Assembly: GCA_963664065.1 (NCBI GenBank) | Contig: OY760942.1 | Coordinates: 2,728,001 to 2,792,000 of the forward strand | Source of the DNA: JABDJL01 sp963664065 | Lineage (GTDB): Bacteria > Pseudomonadota > Gammaproteobacteria > Xanthomonadales > SZUA-36 | Length of the DNA stretch: 64,000 nucleotides | Reading direction: 5' to 3' | Shown here: positions 1 to 9,488 of the stretch, one piece after another | Position numbering within the stretch: position 1 is the stretch's first letter | Layout of the letters: each line of letters opens with the position of its first letter | The notes under the pieces: model-generated | Told to the model about the DNA's origin: nothing | Database searches by the model: none | Seen by the model: only the letters and a program-made list of their open reading frames with translations | Translations under genes and position numbers: made by a program

Positions 1-335
1 GACAGAATCATCAATGGCATGAACGTGCCCTCGGCATAGTGCAGCCAGTAACTGTAGGCCAGGCGCTCCGGCGTGCCCTCGGCGGGTAAAAGCCGCCCAT
101 CGTCGTAAGTCGCCACCAGGTACTCGATAATTGTTCCGGATTCGGCAACCGTAGTCCCGTTGTCCGTAATGACCGGAGATTTTCCAAGCGGATGAATCGC
201 GAGCAATTCTGGTGGCGCCAGGCTTGTTTTCCGGTCGCGCTGATAGCGCTCGATTGAATAGTCCACACCCAGTTCTTCGAGTAACCACAATATGCGCTGC
301 GAGCGGGAATTTTCCAAATGATGAACGGTAAGCAT
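1..335 (-). CDS. Glutathione S-transferase, C-terminally cut by window edge
   Basis: The minus strand reads open from an ATG at 333-335 to the left window edge, giving about 111 residues. The translation begins MLTVHHLENSRSQRILWLLEE and contains HPLGKSPVI and ESGTIIEYL. These are the beta1-alpha1 strand, the cis-Pro strand and the glutathione-binding Glu-Ser pair of the thioredoxin-like GST N-domain. An AGGAAGG ribosome site lies about five bases upstream of the start. The alpha-helical C-domain is outside the window. The gene is divergent from the cyanophycin operon, with a 263-bp spacer (336-598) in which I see no gene. It is probably a cytosolic detoxification enzyme; its substrate cannot be inferred. 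Confidence 0.85.
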   Translation of the reverse strand, partial: MLTVHHLENSRSQRILWLLEELGVDYSIERYQRDRKTSLAPPELLAIHPLGKSPVITDNGTTVAESGTIIEYLVATYDDGRLLPAEGTPERLAYSYWLHYAEGTFMPLMIL

Positions 336-598
336 GGGCACCTTCCTTTTAAACCGGGTCTATGCGAATTATACGATGGAATAAATCACCTGCGTAGCTA
401 GAAGCCATCTCAATAATATCCATGCCCGGTAATCGCTTCGAAACCTGTACTGCCCGGAAGTGAAATCATATTTTTCTTTTTTACGGATCAAAACCGTACC
501 AATCAGACGCCCACGGCATTAAAATGGCGCGCTGCCTTGAGGACAGACCCAAAGACCTGTCTGCCCGGCACTGATGTTATTTTTCAGGATTTGGATCC

Positions 599-1759
599 AT
601 GCTGACCTTGATCAAAAATGCAGAAATCTATGCACCCGAATCCCTCGGTTTGGGTTGTGTGGTGCTGGGCGGTGGAAAAATACTCTTTACCGGTCAGGAG
701 TTTCCTGAGATTGACCCCGCCCTGCTGAGCGAAACACTGGATTTAGGTGGTGGGAAACTGATCCCGGGCCTGATCGACTGTCACGTTCACAGCACCGGTG
801 GCGGCGGCGAGGACGGGTTCTCCAGCCAGGTACCGGCGGTCGATTTAAGCCAGTTCACCCGATTCGGTGTGACCAGCGTGGTCGGCTTGCTCGGTGCAGA
901 TGATGAAACACGGTCAACTGCCAACCTGCTGGCCAGGACCCGTGCACTCCGGGAAGAAGGGCTTTCGGCCTGGTGCTGGACAGGGGGCTACCATGTCCCG
1001 GTCAGGACTTTGACCGGTTCCGTGCGTAAAGACATTGTGCATATCGATTGTGTTCTGGGCGTTGGGGAACTGGCGATCAGCGATCACCGTTCCAGCCAGC
1101 CGAGCTTTGATGAACTTGCACGGGTCGCATCCGATGTTTACACGGCAGGAATGATCAGTGGTAAGGCCGGAATTCTCCATTTGCATCTCGGTGACGGCGA
1201 GCGGGGGCTTGAACTGGTGCGAAGGCTGTTGTCCGAAACCGAGTTGCCCGCCCGGGTGTTCCACCCTACCCATGTGAATCGTAAAAAAGCACTGTTTGAT
1301 GAAGCCTGTGAGCTCAGACGGCAAGGTGTGGCCATAGATCTCACTGCTTTTCCGGTACAAGGCGACGATGAATTGTCGGCAGAAGACGCATGGTCCTTAT
1401 TCATGGAACGCGACTGCCCACCGGCCCGGATTACGGTGAGTTCGGATAGCGGCGGGTGCCTTCCGCAGTTTGATGAACACAAAAATTTGATTGGAGTGGG
1501 GGTTGGAACTTCCGCCTCCCTGATGAAGTGGGTGCTTGAATTGAGTAAACGCGGGCACCCTCTGGAGCAGGTTCTGCCCGCTGTGACCAGCAATGTCTCC
1601 AGTTTGTTGAAGTTGCCAGGCAAAGGCAGAATTAGCGCAGGCGCAGATGCCGACCTGGTCTGCCTGGATGAACCACTGCAGATCAGACACGTGATGGCAC
1701 GCGGCCAATGGATGGTCCGTGACGGTATCCCGGTGGTCAAGGGCAGGTTTGAGGACTGA
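599..1759 (+). CDS. iadA: Isoaspartyl (beta-aspartyl) dipeptidase, IadA type
   Basis: This 386-residue amidohydrolase closely follows E. coli IadA in length and motifs. The metal-binding HxH lies in DCHVHSTGGGGEDG (about residue 61), GAYHVP-like GGYHVPVRT follows, then ISDHRSSQP, the metal histidine in PTHVNR and the catalytic Asp in SSDSGG. The segment that carries the carbamylated lysine in E. coli reads GVGELAISDHR here, so a Glu probably bridges the metals, as I recall for many homologues. IadA hydrolyses beta-aspartyl dipeptides. It sits four bases before cyanophycinase, so the likely substrate is beta-Asp-Arg released from cyanophycin. First gene of a co-directional operon; cytosolic, with no signal peptide. 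Confidence 0.9.
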   Translation: MLTLIKNAEIYAPESLGLGCVVLGGGKILFTGQEFPEIDPALLSETLDLGGGKLIPGLIDCHVHSTGGGGEDGFSSQVPAVDLSQFTRFGVTSVVGLLGADDETRSTANLLARTRALREEGLSAWCWTGGYHVPVRTLTGSVRKDIVHIDCVLGVGELAISDHRSSQPSFDELARVASDVYTAGMISGKAGILHLHLGDGERGLELVRRLLSETELPARVFHPTHVNRKKALFDEACELRRQGVAIDLTAFPVQGDDELSAEDAWSLFMERDCPPARITVSSDSGGCLPQFDEHKNLIGVGVGTSASLMKWVLELSKRGHPLEQVLPAVTSNVSSLLKLPGKGRISAGADADLVCLDEPLQIRHVMARGQWMVRDGIPVVKGRFED

Positions 1760-1763
1760 AGCG

Positions 1764-2576
1764 ATGCCTGCAAAACCATCAAAGAACCAGGGTCGCGGCT
1801 ACCTGATCCCCATTGGCGGTGCTGAAGGCCGCAAGAAAGACAGCACCATTCTTGAACGTTTTGTGGAATTGTGTGGCGCAGACAAGTCAAGAATCCTGAT
1901 TATTCCAACCGCATCCCTGCGCGCTGAAACGAGTCCGGAATATTTGAAATTGTTCGAATCGTTTGGTGCAAAGGCAGTGAATATACCCCTGGAAAACCGG
2001 GAAGACTGCTTTGAAGACACCCTGCTGGACAAACTTGAAATCGCCACCGGCATATTTATCACCGGAGGAAACCAACTCCGCCTGTCCGCCATCCTGGGCG
2101 GTACCCCGGTAGCACGCGCCATCCGGCGCCGCAATGCTGACGGTGTCCACCTGGCAGGTACTTCAGCCGGCGCAGCTATAATGCCTGAACATATGATTGC
2201 CGGCGGGCGTAGCGGCCCGTCGCCGCGCGAAAGCGGTGTCGAGCTGGCACCCGGCCTGGGGCTGACCAACCGTGTGATTATTGACCAGCATTTCAGCCAG
2301 AGAGGACGAATGGGGCGCCTGCTGTCAGCGCTTTCATTTAATCCGTTTGTTAGCGGGCTCGGTATTGATGAGAATACAGCAGGATTCATAGACCCGGCCG
2401 GAGATATGGAAGTGGTGGGAAAAGGAACCATCACGGTCATTGACCCTTCGGACCTGCATCACTCTTCCATGAGTTATGTTCGCAAGGCGCGGGCGGTTAC
2501 CATGCTAGGTCTGAAACTACACATTCTCGCCGCAGGAGCACATTTCAACCTGGAAACCCGGAAAGCCAGCACATGA
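1764..2576 (+). CDS. cphB: Cyanophycinase
   Basis: A 270-residue serine peptidase of the S51 family. It has the glycine-rich start GYLIPIGGAEGR, ITGGNQLRL and the nucleophile elbow GTSAGA, followed by an HFSQRGR segment, all typical of CphB. It is an exopeptidase that releases beta-Asp-Arg dipeptides from cyanophycin. An upstream extension to 1719 is open, but it would overlap iadA and lacks family similarity. The ATG at 1764, just after the iadA stop, is preferred. The stop overlaps the cphA start (ATGA, 2573-2576), so the two are probably translationally coupled. Confidence 0.92.
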   Translation: MPAKPSKNQGRGYLIPIGGAEGRKKDSTILERFVELCGADKSRILIIPTASLRAETSPEYLKLFESFGAKAVNIPLENREDCFEDTLLDKLEIATGIFITGGNQLRLSAILGGTPVARAIRRRNADGVHLAGTSAGAAIMPEHMIAGGRSGPSPRESGVELAPGLGLTNRVIIDQHFSQRGRMGRLLSALSFNPFVSGLGIDENTAGFIDPAGDMEVVGKGTITVIDPSDLHHSSMSYVRKARAVTMLGLKLHILAAGAHFNLETRKAST

Positions 2577-5380
2577 AAATTCTATCCACCAACGTCTACA
2601 TGGGGCCAAGCATTTACGCCCATTTCCCGGTCATTCGCCACCAAGTGGATATCGGCGAACTGGAGCAATGGCCATCCGCACGCCTTGGAGACTCATTTAT
2701 CGATGCCCTGTTGGAGGCTTTACCGGGCCTGTCCGAGCACGGCTGCTCCTATCGAGAGCCGGGTGGATTTGTACGGCGTTTGCGCGAGGATGAAGGCACA
2801 TGGATGGCCCATACCTGGGAACACGCCACCCTGGAACTGCAGAACATGGCAGGTTCTCTGGTCACATTCGGACGCACCCGCAGTATCGGCCCGACGGGCC
2901 AGTACAACATGGTGTTCCAGTACCATCAAAAAGATGTGGGGCTGGAAGCGGCAAGGATTGCCCGCCAGTTGTTGCTAAGCCTGTTGCCGGCTGAACTGAA
3001 AGCATCCTTCGGTCAGGAGATCGACTCCAAATTTGAATTTGTAGAAGAGCGCGACGACTTCATTCGCTTTGCCCAGAAAAAAGAACTGGGGCCAAGCACC
3101 GCTTCGCTGGTTCGGGCGGCCGAGGAAAGAGAGATCCCGTTCCAGCGTCTGAACAAGTACTCGCTGGTGCAATTCGGGCATGGTAAATACCAGCAGCGCA
3201 TCCAGGCGACGATCACAAGCAAGACACCGCATATTGCAGTGGAAATAGCCTGCGACAAGGAAGACACCCACAATTTATTGAAAGACCTTGGATTGCCAGT
3301 TCCCAGGCAATACATGGTTCGAAGCGAAAGGGAATGTGTCCGTGCCGCCCGCCGGATCGGCTTTCCGGTGGTGGTCAAACCGCTGGATGCCAACCATGGC
3401 AGGGGCGTGTCCATCAACCTGACTGAGGACAGCCAGGTTGCAACAGCACACGGCAAGGCGCTTGAGAATGCAAAAGGACGGAACGTGCTGGTGGAAAGTT
3501 ATGTCGAGGGTTTCGATCACCGCATGCTTATCGTCAATGGTGAACTGGTCGCCGTGGCCAAGCGTGTGCCGGGTCACGTTGTCGGTGACGGCCGCCAGAC
3601 CATTGAAAAATTGCTCGAAGAGGTAAACAGTGATCCGCGCAGGGGTATCGGCCATGAAAAAGTCCTGACACGCCTTGAACTTGACCACCAGGCTGAACGG
3701 CTGTTGTCAAAGGCAGATCTCAACAAGGACAGCGTTCTGCCCGCAGGCGAAATTTTCTACCTGCGATCAACCGCCAACCTGTCTACCGGCGGTACCGCCA
3801 TTGATATGACGGATGTGGTACACCCCGATAACAGGGAAATGGCACAACGTGCTGTAGGTGCCGTGGGCCTGGATGTGGGTGGTGTCGATTTCCTGACCCT
3901 GGATATTTCAAGTTCCTACAAGGAAATCGGTGGCGCCATCGTTGAGGTCAATGCTGCGCCGGGTTTCCGCATGCATGTGGCGCCTTCACAAGGACAGCCC
4001 AGGGACGTATCCGGCAAAGTCATGGATATGCTCTTCCCGCCTGGCACGCCTGCCAGGATTCCGATTGCGAGCATTACCGGCACCAATGGCAAAACGACGA
4101 CCGCGCGCATGCTCGCGCACATATTGAAAACAGCCGGGCACACGGTCGGCATGACATCCACCGACGGTGTCTACATCGACGGGCGATTATCCGTGAAGGG
4201 TGATATGACCGGCCCCACCTCGGCCCGGATCGTGCTGCGCGACCCCGGTGTGGATGTTGCAGTGATGGAAACCGCCCGTGGAGGACTGCTACGCGCAGGA
4301 ATGGGCTACCGGAAAAGCGATGTCTCTGCCTGCCTTAATGTGTCTTCCGACCACCTTGGAATGAAAGGCATAGATACACTGGAACAACTCGCTGAAATCA
4401 AGCGGGTAGTAGTTGAAATTGCACAGGACACTGCTGTGCTGAACGCCGATGATGAACTTTGCCTGCACATGGCTGACTACACCCAGGCCAAATACGTCTG
4501 CTACATCACCATGAACCCGGCCCATTCCCTGGTACGGGAACACGTTCGTGCCGGCGGCCGGGCCCTGGTGCTTGAGAACGGCATTAATGGTGACATGATC
4601 ACCCTGTATGACAACGGCGCACACTTTCCCGTGCTGTGGACCTACCTGATACCGGCCACCATGGAAGGCAAAGCGACTCACAACGTGCAAAACGCCATGT
4701 TTGCAGCGGCCATGGCATTCAGCCTGGGTAAATCACTGGATGACATCTCTCACGGATTACGTACTTTTGATTCGACCTTCTTCCAGGCACCAGGCCGCAT
4801 GAACGTGTTTGATGAACACCCATTCAAGGTCATCCTGGATTATGGCCACAATCCCGCTGCGATGCGGGCGGTGGGCCAGCTCGTGGACCGGCTGGATGTG
4901 GCCGGAAGCAGGATCTGTATCCTCGGAGCGCCCGGTGATCGCCGGGATGAAGATATCTTCGCAATTGCGGAAGAGACCGCCGGCCATTTTGACCATTTTA
5001 TCTGCCGTGCAGACGATAACCGGCGCGGTCGTGGAGAAGATGAAGTCCCGCGTATGTTGCAGTCAAAACTGGTCGAACTGGGTGTTGAAGAGAAAGCCAC
5101 TGAAGTCATGAAAGACGAGGTCAGTGCGGTGGCAAAAGCACTGGAAATGGCCAGGGAAGGCGACCTGATCATGATCTTTGGAGACGACATTACCCGCACA
5201 TGGAAACAGGTCATCAATTTCGAGGCCGAGGCCGCCGATTCCAGTGAAACCGATGAAAGCACTCCGGCGCATGGCTTTGTCGAAGAAGACCCGCTTGCCT
5301 TCATACTGGACGAAGGCGACGAACTGATCCGTGATGAGCGTGGAGTACGCATCGCGCGCCACGAAGAAGAAGGTGATTAA
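2573..5380 (+). CDS. cphA: Cyanophycin synthetase
   Basis: A 935-residue, three-domain enzyme. An N-terminal cyanophycin-synthetase domain spans roughly 1-160. An ATP-grasp domain follows from about 210 to 480 (GHGKYQQRIQATIT, GFPVVVKPLDANHGRG, EVNAAPGFRMH). A Mur-ligase domain starts near 495 with the P-loop ITGTNGKTTT and continues through THNVQNAMFAA and DYGHNPAA. CphA polymerises Asp and Arg, using ATP, into multi-L-arginyl-poly-L-aspartate, a nitrogen reserve. The C-terminus has an acidic tail rich in Glu and Asp (about the last 50 residues), longer than I expect for cyanobacterial forms. All core motifs look intact. It is coupled to cphB upstream and overlaps the next gene by about 47 bases. 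Confidence 0.95.
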   Translation: MKILSTNVYMGPSIYAHFPVIRHQVDIGELEQWPSARLGDSFIDALLEALPGLSEHGCSYREPGGFVRRLREDEGTWMAHTWEHATLELQNMAGSLVTFGRTRSIGPTGQYNMVFQYHQKDVGLEAARIARQLLLSLLPAELKASFGQEIDSKFEFVEERDDFIRFAQKKELGPSTASLVRAAEEREIPFQRLNKYSLVQFGHGKYQQRIQATITSKTPHIAVEIACDKEDTHNLLKDLGLPVPRQYMVRSERECVRAARRIGFPVVVKPLDANHGRGVSINLTEDSQVATAHGKALENAKGRNVLVESYVEGFDHRMLIVNGELVAVAKRVPGHVVGDGRQTIEKLLEEVNSDPRRGIGHEKVLTRLELDHQAERLLSKADLNKDSVLPAGEIFYLRSTANLSTGGTAIDMTDVVHPDNREMAQRAVGAVGLDVGGVDFLTLDISSSYKEIGGAIVEVNAAPGFRMHVAPSQGQPRDVSGKVMDMLFPPGTPARIPIASITGTNGKTTTARMLAHILKTAGHTVGMTSTDGVYIDGRLSVKGDMTGPTSARIVLRDPGVDVAVMETARGGLLRAGMGYRKSDVSACLNVSSDHLGMKGIDTLEQLAEIKRVVVEIAQDTAVLNADDELCLHMADYTQAKYVCYITMNPAHSLVREHVRAGGRALVLENGINGDMITLYDNGAHFPVLWTYLIPATMEGKATHNVQNAMFAAAMAFSLGKSLDDISHGLRTFDSTFFQAPGRMNVFDEHPFKVILDYGHNPAAMRAVGQLVDRLDVAGSRICILGAPGDRRDEDIFAIAEETAGHFDHFICRADDNRRGRGEDEVPRMLQSKLVELGVEEKATEVMKDEVSAVAKALEMAREGDLIMIFGDDITRTWKQVINFEAEAADSSETDESTPAHGFVEEDPLAFILDEGDELIRDERGVRIARHEEEGD

Positions 5381-7064
5381 CCCCGAGTTAATTGACAGCA
5401 GGCGTCTGACCGGCGCCAACCTGTTCTGGGATTTCCCGTCCGCCATCACTGATGCAAGCCTTCAGGGCGATCCGCAAGCTTTTATTTCTGCATGGACTGA
5501 TGCCGCCGGTAAGTTACTGGATGCAACAGGCAGGTCGCAGGAGCACACTTTGTACCGGTGTTTTGACGGCGGTGTCAGCCTGCTGATCAGCTCACCCGTC
5601 GATGTGCTGTATTCGATGTGTGAACTCAACGAAGCCGCGTTCGGGATCGCTTTGGCTGAACTGGGATCCGGCGATGCGCCTGTGTTTGAAGACATGGTTT
5701 CCCGGCTTGGCCAATTGTTTGAAGAAGAAAAAAATCCCGAACTGCTGGCCCTGCAAAACGCCGCCCGTTTACACGATGTGCCGTTCCTGTGGGACGACGA
5801 CCATGTTTCGGTCGGTTATGGAAAAACAGCACTGGTCTGGACCCCGGACAAGCTACCAGCAGTTGGTGCCGTGCAATGGGACGACATCGGAAGCATTCCC
5901 GTTGCACTGGTCACCGGCACCAACGGAAAATCGACCACAGTCAGGATGTCAGCCGCGATCATGGCGGCCTCGGGAAAACAGGCCGGCTTGACCTCAACCG
6001 ACTGGATTCGAATCGGCGCAAACGTCCTGGATACCGGTGACTACTCCGGAACCGGAGGTGCGCGAACCCTGATGCGCCACCCCGATACCGAGGTTGCGGT
6101 GCTGGAAACCGCGCGTGGCGGGCTGCTCAGGCGGGGGCTGGGCGTAGAAAGGACTGCCGCCGCTTTGATCACCAACGTGGCTGCCGATCACCTCGGCGAT
6201 TACGGCATCAACACGGTACCCGAGTTAATCGAAGCCAAGTTTATCGTCAGGCGGGCTCTGGAACGCGATGCGCCCCTGATCCTGAATGCCGATGATGAAG
6301 GCATCGTTCTGTTCGCATCCGAACTGGACTGCAACATCATCTGGTTCAGTTTCGATCCGGCCAATTCCGTTGTTGAACAACACCTGGCAGCCGGCGGGCG
6401 CGCAGCCGTCTTGCACCAGGGATGGCTAGCACTGGCCAGGGGAAACCAGTCACGGAAAATTATTGCAGCTTCTGCCATCCCGGCCACCCTGGGTAGCGTA
6501 GCACGGCACAATATTCACAATGCCCTCGGGGCCATGGCCCTGTGCAGCGTGCTGGGAGCCAGGGACGAGGCCATCCATGACGGCCTCGCATCTTTCCGGG
6601 GCGACGAGGCGGACAACCCCGGCCGCGGCAACTGGTTTGAGAAAAATGGCGTTCGCATACTGGTTGATTTCGCGCATAACGAGCACGCAATGCGGGCGCT
6701 GGCCGAAATGGTTTCAAATGTACCGGCAAAACGGCGCATATTGCTAATGGGACAGGCCGGCGACCGGCTGGATCAGGACATCACGGACATGGCGGCAGCA
6801 GCCTGCGGAATCCAGCCCGATGTCATACTCGCCTGCGCCCTGCCCGGCTTCGAGCGCGGGCGGCCACAGTCAGAAGTACAGGACCTGATCCGTGACGCCG
6901 CCATCAAGGCTGGTGTCGCCGCAGAAAACATTCGTTATTTCGACTCTCCATCACAAGCCGCTACATTTGCGCTTGGTAAAGCCAGGGATGGTGACCTGCT
7001 GGTTTTCCTCGCGCTCACACAGCGCGAGGAAGTGCTGGAAATGGTTCATGAGTTCGTCAATTAA
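5334..7064 (+). CDS. Mur-ligase-type cyanophycin synthetase paralogue (CphA'-like)
   Basis: About 576 residues with a single Mur-ligase unit: P-loop VTGTNGKSTT near residue 193, ETARGGLLRRGLG, NVAADHLGDYG, RHNIHNALGA and DFAHNEHAMRAL. The strings ETARGGLLR and NADDE are shared with cphA just upstream, so this is a paralogue. No ATP-grasp motifs are visible. The first 180 residues are a divergent domain I cannot name. Truncated CphA' proteins next to CphA are known in other proteobacteria. It may ligate a variant residue or dipeptide, or act as a partner subunit. Possible starts are GTG 5331, ATG 5334 and GTG 5373; the last sits right after an AAGAAGAAG stretch, so the true start is unsure. 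Confidence 0.8.
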   Translation: MSVEYASRATKKKVINPELIDSRRLTGANLFWDFPSAITDASLQGDPQAFISAWTDAAGKLLDATGRSQEHTLYRCFDGGVSLLISSPVDVLYSMCELNEAAFGIALAELGSGDAPVFEDMVSRLGQLFEEEKNPELLALQNAARLHDVPFLWDDDHVSVGYGKTALVWTPDKLPAVGAVQWDDIGSIPVALVTGTNGKSTTVRMSAAIMAASGKQAGLTSTDWIRIGANVLDTGDYSGTGGARTLMRHPDTEVAVLETARGGLLRRGLGVERTAAALITNVAADHLGDYGINTVPELIEAKFIVRRALERDAPLILNADDEGIVLFASELDCNIIWFSFDPANSVVEQHLAAGGRAAVLHQGWLALARGNQSRKIIAASAIPATLGSVARHNIHNALGAMALCSVLGARDEAIHDGLASFRGDEADNPGRGNWFEKNGVRILVDFAHNEHAMRALAEMVSNVPAKRRILLMGQAGDRLDQDITDMAAAACGIQPDVILACALPGFERGRPQSEVQDLIRDAAIKAGVAAENIRYFDSPSQAATFALGKARDGDLLVFLALTQREEVLEMVHEFVN

Positions 7065-7434
7065 TAAGAATCTTGTAAGCCAACTGGCCTCATACGGTGC
7101 CATTGGCGTACTCGCAACTGCTGTGCATTACCTGCTGATGGCTTACCTGATAGGAGATGGCTGGGTTCCGGTTTATGCGTCAACCATAGGTGCAAGCGCG
7201 GGAGCGCTGGTAGCCTACTTCGCCAATCGCATTTGGACCTTCTCTGTAAGTCACACAAGCACAAGGATGCTACGCTTTATGGCCGTGGCGGCACTCGGCT
7301 TGTTGATGAATGCAATCTTTCTGGTCACTATTCAAAGCTGGCTGATAGCATCGATAATAGGCGCTCAACTGGTGACTACCTTGCTGGTATTCGTCGCGAC
7401 ATTTTTCATTAACCTCAAGTGGAGTTTTGCGTGA
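7048..7434 (+). CDS. GtrA-family membrane protein
   Basis: A 128-residue protein with four predicted membrane helices. The motif ASYGAIGVLATAVHYLLM near the N-terminus and the closing FVATFFINLKWSF are typical of the GtrA family (PF04138). GtrA-like proteins are thought to flip polyprenyl-linked sugars across the inner membrane. The chosen ATG (7048) lies inside the end of the preceding Mur-ligase gene, a 17-base overlap. The gene also overlaps the next glycosyltransferase (GTGA, 7431-7434). This places it in the same operon and pairs it with the GtrB-like enzyme that follows. Confidence 0.85.
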   Translation: MSSSINKNLVSQLASYGAIGVLATAVHYLLMAYLIGDGWVPVYASTIGASAGALVAYFANRIWTFSVSHTSTRMLRFMAVAALGLLMNAIFLVTIQSWLIASIIGAQLVTTLLVFVATFFINLKWSFA

Positions 7435-8426
7435 GCACAGACACGAACCAACGCCCCGCCCCGGCCGTCAGTGTCATCGTGCCCGCATACAACGAAGCCG
7501 AGGTCCTTCAGCAGACCTGGGCGCGCTTGAGTGAAGAGCTTCATTCCACCGGATTGAGCTTTGAGATTATTTTCATCAACGACGGGAGCACCGATAATAC
7601 AGAGTCAATTCTTCAGGATATTCACCTGCAGGATCAATCGGTTACGGTTATCAATTTAAGCCGGAATTTCGGCAAGGAATATGCACTGACAGCAGGCCTG
7701 GATTTCGCTGCTGGAGAAGCGGTGATCATGATCGATGCCGACCTGCAGGACCCGCCGGACCTGATTCCGGACATGCTGGCTGAATGGCAGAACGGTTTTG
7801 ACGTGGTCACGATGCGCCGGGTCAGCCGTGAAGGCGAATCCTTTATCAAACGATCATCGGCCTGGTTATTCTATCGCCTGTTGAACCGGATCAGTGACGT
7901 GCCAATACCGCCTGACACCGGTGATTTTGGACTGCTCAGTGCAAGAGCGGTACGGGCCGTGCGAAATCTGCCCGAACGTGTGCGCTATATGAAAGGGATT
8001 TTTGCCTGGATCGGCTTCCCGCAAAAAGAAATCACCTATGAACGCTCATCACGGGCTGGCGGCAAGACAAAATGGGGTTATCTGCGCCTGATTCGCCTCG
8101 CACTGGACGGAATTACTGCCTTTTCCACCACGCCGCTTCGCCTGGCCACCTACGTCGGATTCATTACCGCCATCGGCGCATTCTTCTTCGGCCTGTGGAC
8201 CGTCGTCAAAACCCTCATGTTCGGCGACCCGGTAGCAGGTTTTCCGACTTTGCTGACTTCTATGCTTTTCCTGGGTGGTATCCAGTTGATGGCGATTGGT
8301 GTGCTCGGCGAGTATCTCGGACGCCTGTTTACCGAGAGCAAGCAAAGGCCGCATTACCTGGTCAAGAATATTCAGCGTCATGACCAGGGCCCGGCGCCAG
8401 GCCAGACCGACCGGGACAGCGGCTAG
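7431..8426 (+). CDS. GtrB/DPM1-like polyprenyl-phosphate glycosyltransferase
   Basis: A family 2 glycosyltransferase of about 331 residues. It has SVIVPAYNEAEVL, the nucleotide-sugar motif INDGSTDNT, the DADLQDPPDL metal site and the DTGDFGLL acceptor-side motif. Two C-terminal membrane helices follow (around YVGFITAIGAFFFG and LLTSMLFLGGIQLM). It probably transfers a sugar from a nucleotide donor to undecaprenyl phosphate. An in-frame GTG at 7419 also exists, but GTG 7431 is better. It has GGAG six bases upstream and overlaps the gtrA stop as GTGA. GtrA, GtrB and the following ArnT-like gene form a typical lipid-linked sugar transfer set. Confidence 0.88.
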   Translation: MSTDTNQRPAPAVSVIVPAYNEAEVLQQTWARLSEELHSTGLSFEIIFINDGSTDNTESILQDIHLQDQSVTVINLSRNFGKEYALTAGLDFAAGEAVIMIDADLQDPPDLIPDMLAEWQNGFDVVTMRRVSREGESFIKRSSAWLFYRLLNRISDVPIPPDTGDFGLLSARAVRAVRNLPERVRYMKGIFAWIGFPQKEITYERSSRAGGKTKWGYLRLIRLALDGITAFSTTPLRLATYVGFITAIGAFFFGLWTVVKTLMFGDPVAGFPTLLTSMLFLGGIQLMAIGVLGEYLGRLFTESKQRPHYLVKNIQRHDQGPAPGQTDRDSG

Positions 8427-8432
8427 GTGGGA

Positions 8433-9488
8433 ATGAACACCAGGCCACTGTGGATTCTGCTTTTCATTATCCTGTTGGTCCGCTTGCTGACCACGGGCCT
8501 GTTCCCGGTCCTGGACACCACCGAAGCCCGTTATGCGGAAATTTCCCGCCTGATGCTTGCTTCCGGAGACTGGGTGGTTCCCCAGGTTCGCGAAGGTGTG
8601 CCTTTTTGGGCGAAGCCACCACTTTTTGCCTGGATGACGGCAGGTTCGTTCAAAATACTGGGCATCAGCGATTTTTCTGCAAGGCTGCCCCATTTTCTGC
8701 TGGGCCTGGCGACTTTGTGGCTGGTGCTAAGGCTTGCCCGTTTCGAATTGCCGCCCGGGCGCAGCTTGCTCTCATTGGTCATACTCGCCTCGACTCCCCT
8801 GTTTTTTGCCAGCGCAGGCACGGTCATGACCGAGTCGGGCCTCATGTTCTCAACCACTCTTTCCATGACCGGATTCTGGTTGTTCACAAGCACCAATGAA
8901 CAGCGATGGGGCCTGCTGTTTTTCGCCGGCCTGGGGTTAGGAATGCTGGCAAAGGGTCCCATTGCGGTTGTGATGACGCTGCTGCCCCTGGTGCTTTGGG
9001 CAAGCACCGGAAAGCACTGGAGAAAACTGCTCGGTCTGCCCTGGCTTGGCGGATTGATCGTGACGGCTGTCATCACGCTACCCTGGTACCTGGCCGCTGA
9101 AAGGCAAAGCCCGGGCTTTCTTGAATACTTTATCGTCGGTGAACACCTGCTACGGTTTGTGCAGCCCGGATGGAGGGGCGACCTCTATGGCAATGCCCAT
9201 ATTGAACCGCTTGGCATGATCTGGTTGCTGTGGTTTCAGGCCACCGCTGCGTGGGGAGTTCTCATGGCGCTGGTTGCCGGAAGATATTGCGTGCATCAGT
9301 TTCGCAACAGGTCATGGTCCTGGCCACGGTGCAGCGACTGGCAATCCTACCTGGCATGGTGGATGCTTGCCCCGCTTTTGTTTTTTACATTTTCCAGCAA
9401 CATCCTGTGGACCTATGTGCTTAGCGGGATTCCGGCGTTTGCCCTTTTGCTGGCTACCCAATCGCACACAGATAGTCTTAAGCAGTGA
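8433..9488 (+). CDS. ArnT-like (GT39/GT83 family) glycosyltransferase, N-terminal membrane part
   Basis: About 351 residues and multiple membrane helices. The N-terminus carries the first periplasmic-loop motif DTTEARYAEI with the catalytic-type Asp, followed by WAKPPLFAWM and ARLPHF, all characteristic of the ArnT/PMT superfamily. Such enzymes transfer a sugar from undecaprenyl phosphate to a periplasmic acceptor such as lipid A or a protein. The frame ends at 9488 after LLLATQSHTDSLKQ, earlier than the 480-550 residues usual for the family. The missing C-terminal part appears to continue in the next frame (9485-9865). The ATG at 8433 is preferred over GTG 8427 because AGGTGGG precedes it. 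Confidence 0.8.
   Translation: MNTRPLWILLFIILLVRLLTTGLFPVLDTTEARYAEISRLMLASGDWVVPQVREGVPFWAKPPLFAWMTAGSFKILGISDFSARLPHFLLGLATLWLVLRLARFELPPGRSLLSLVILASTPLFFASAGTVMTESGLMFSTTLSMTGFWLFTSTNEQRWGLLFFAGLGLGMLAKGPIAVVMTLLPLVLWASTGKHWRKLLGLPWLGGLIVTAVITLPWYLAAERQSPGFLEYFIVGEHLLRFVQPGWRGDLYGNAHIEPLGMIWLLWFQATAAWGVLMALVAGRYCVHQFRNRSWSWPRCSDWQSYLAWWMLAPLLFFTFSSNILWTYVLSGIPAFALLLATQSHTDSLKQ

Noticed and set aside
1138..1890. Long open frame of 250 codons on the minus strand opposite iadA
   Set aside because: It lies antisense to a well supported gene, has no family similarity and odd composition; a shadow of the real coding frame.
8049..8693. 214-codon minus-strand frame opposite the glycosyltransferases
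   Set aside because: Antisense to two recognised genes and without recognisable domains.
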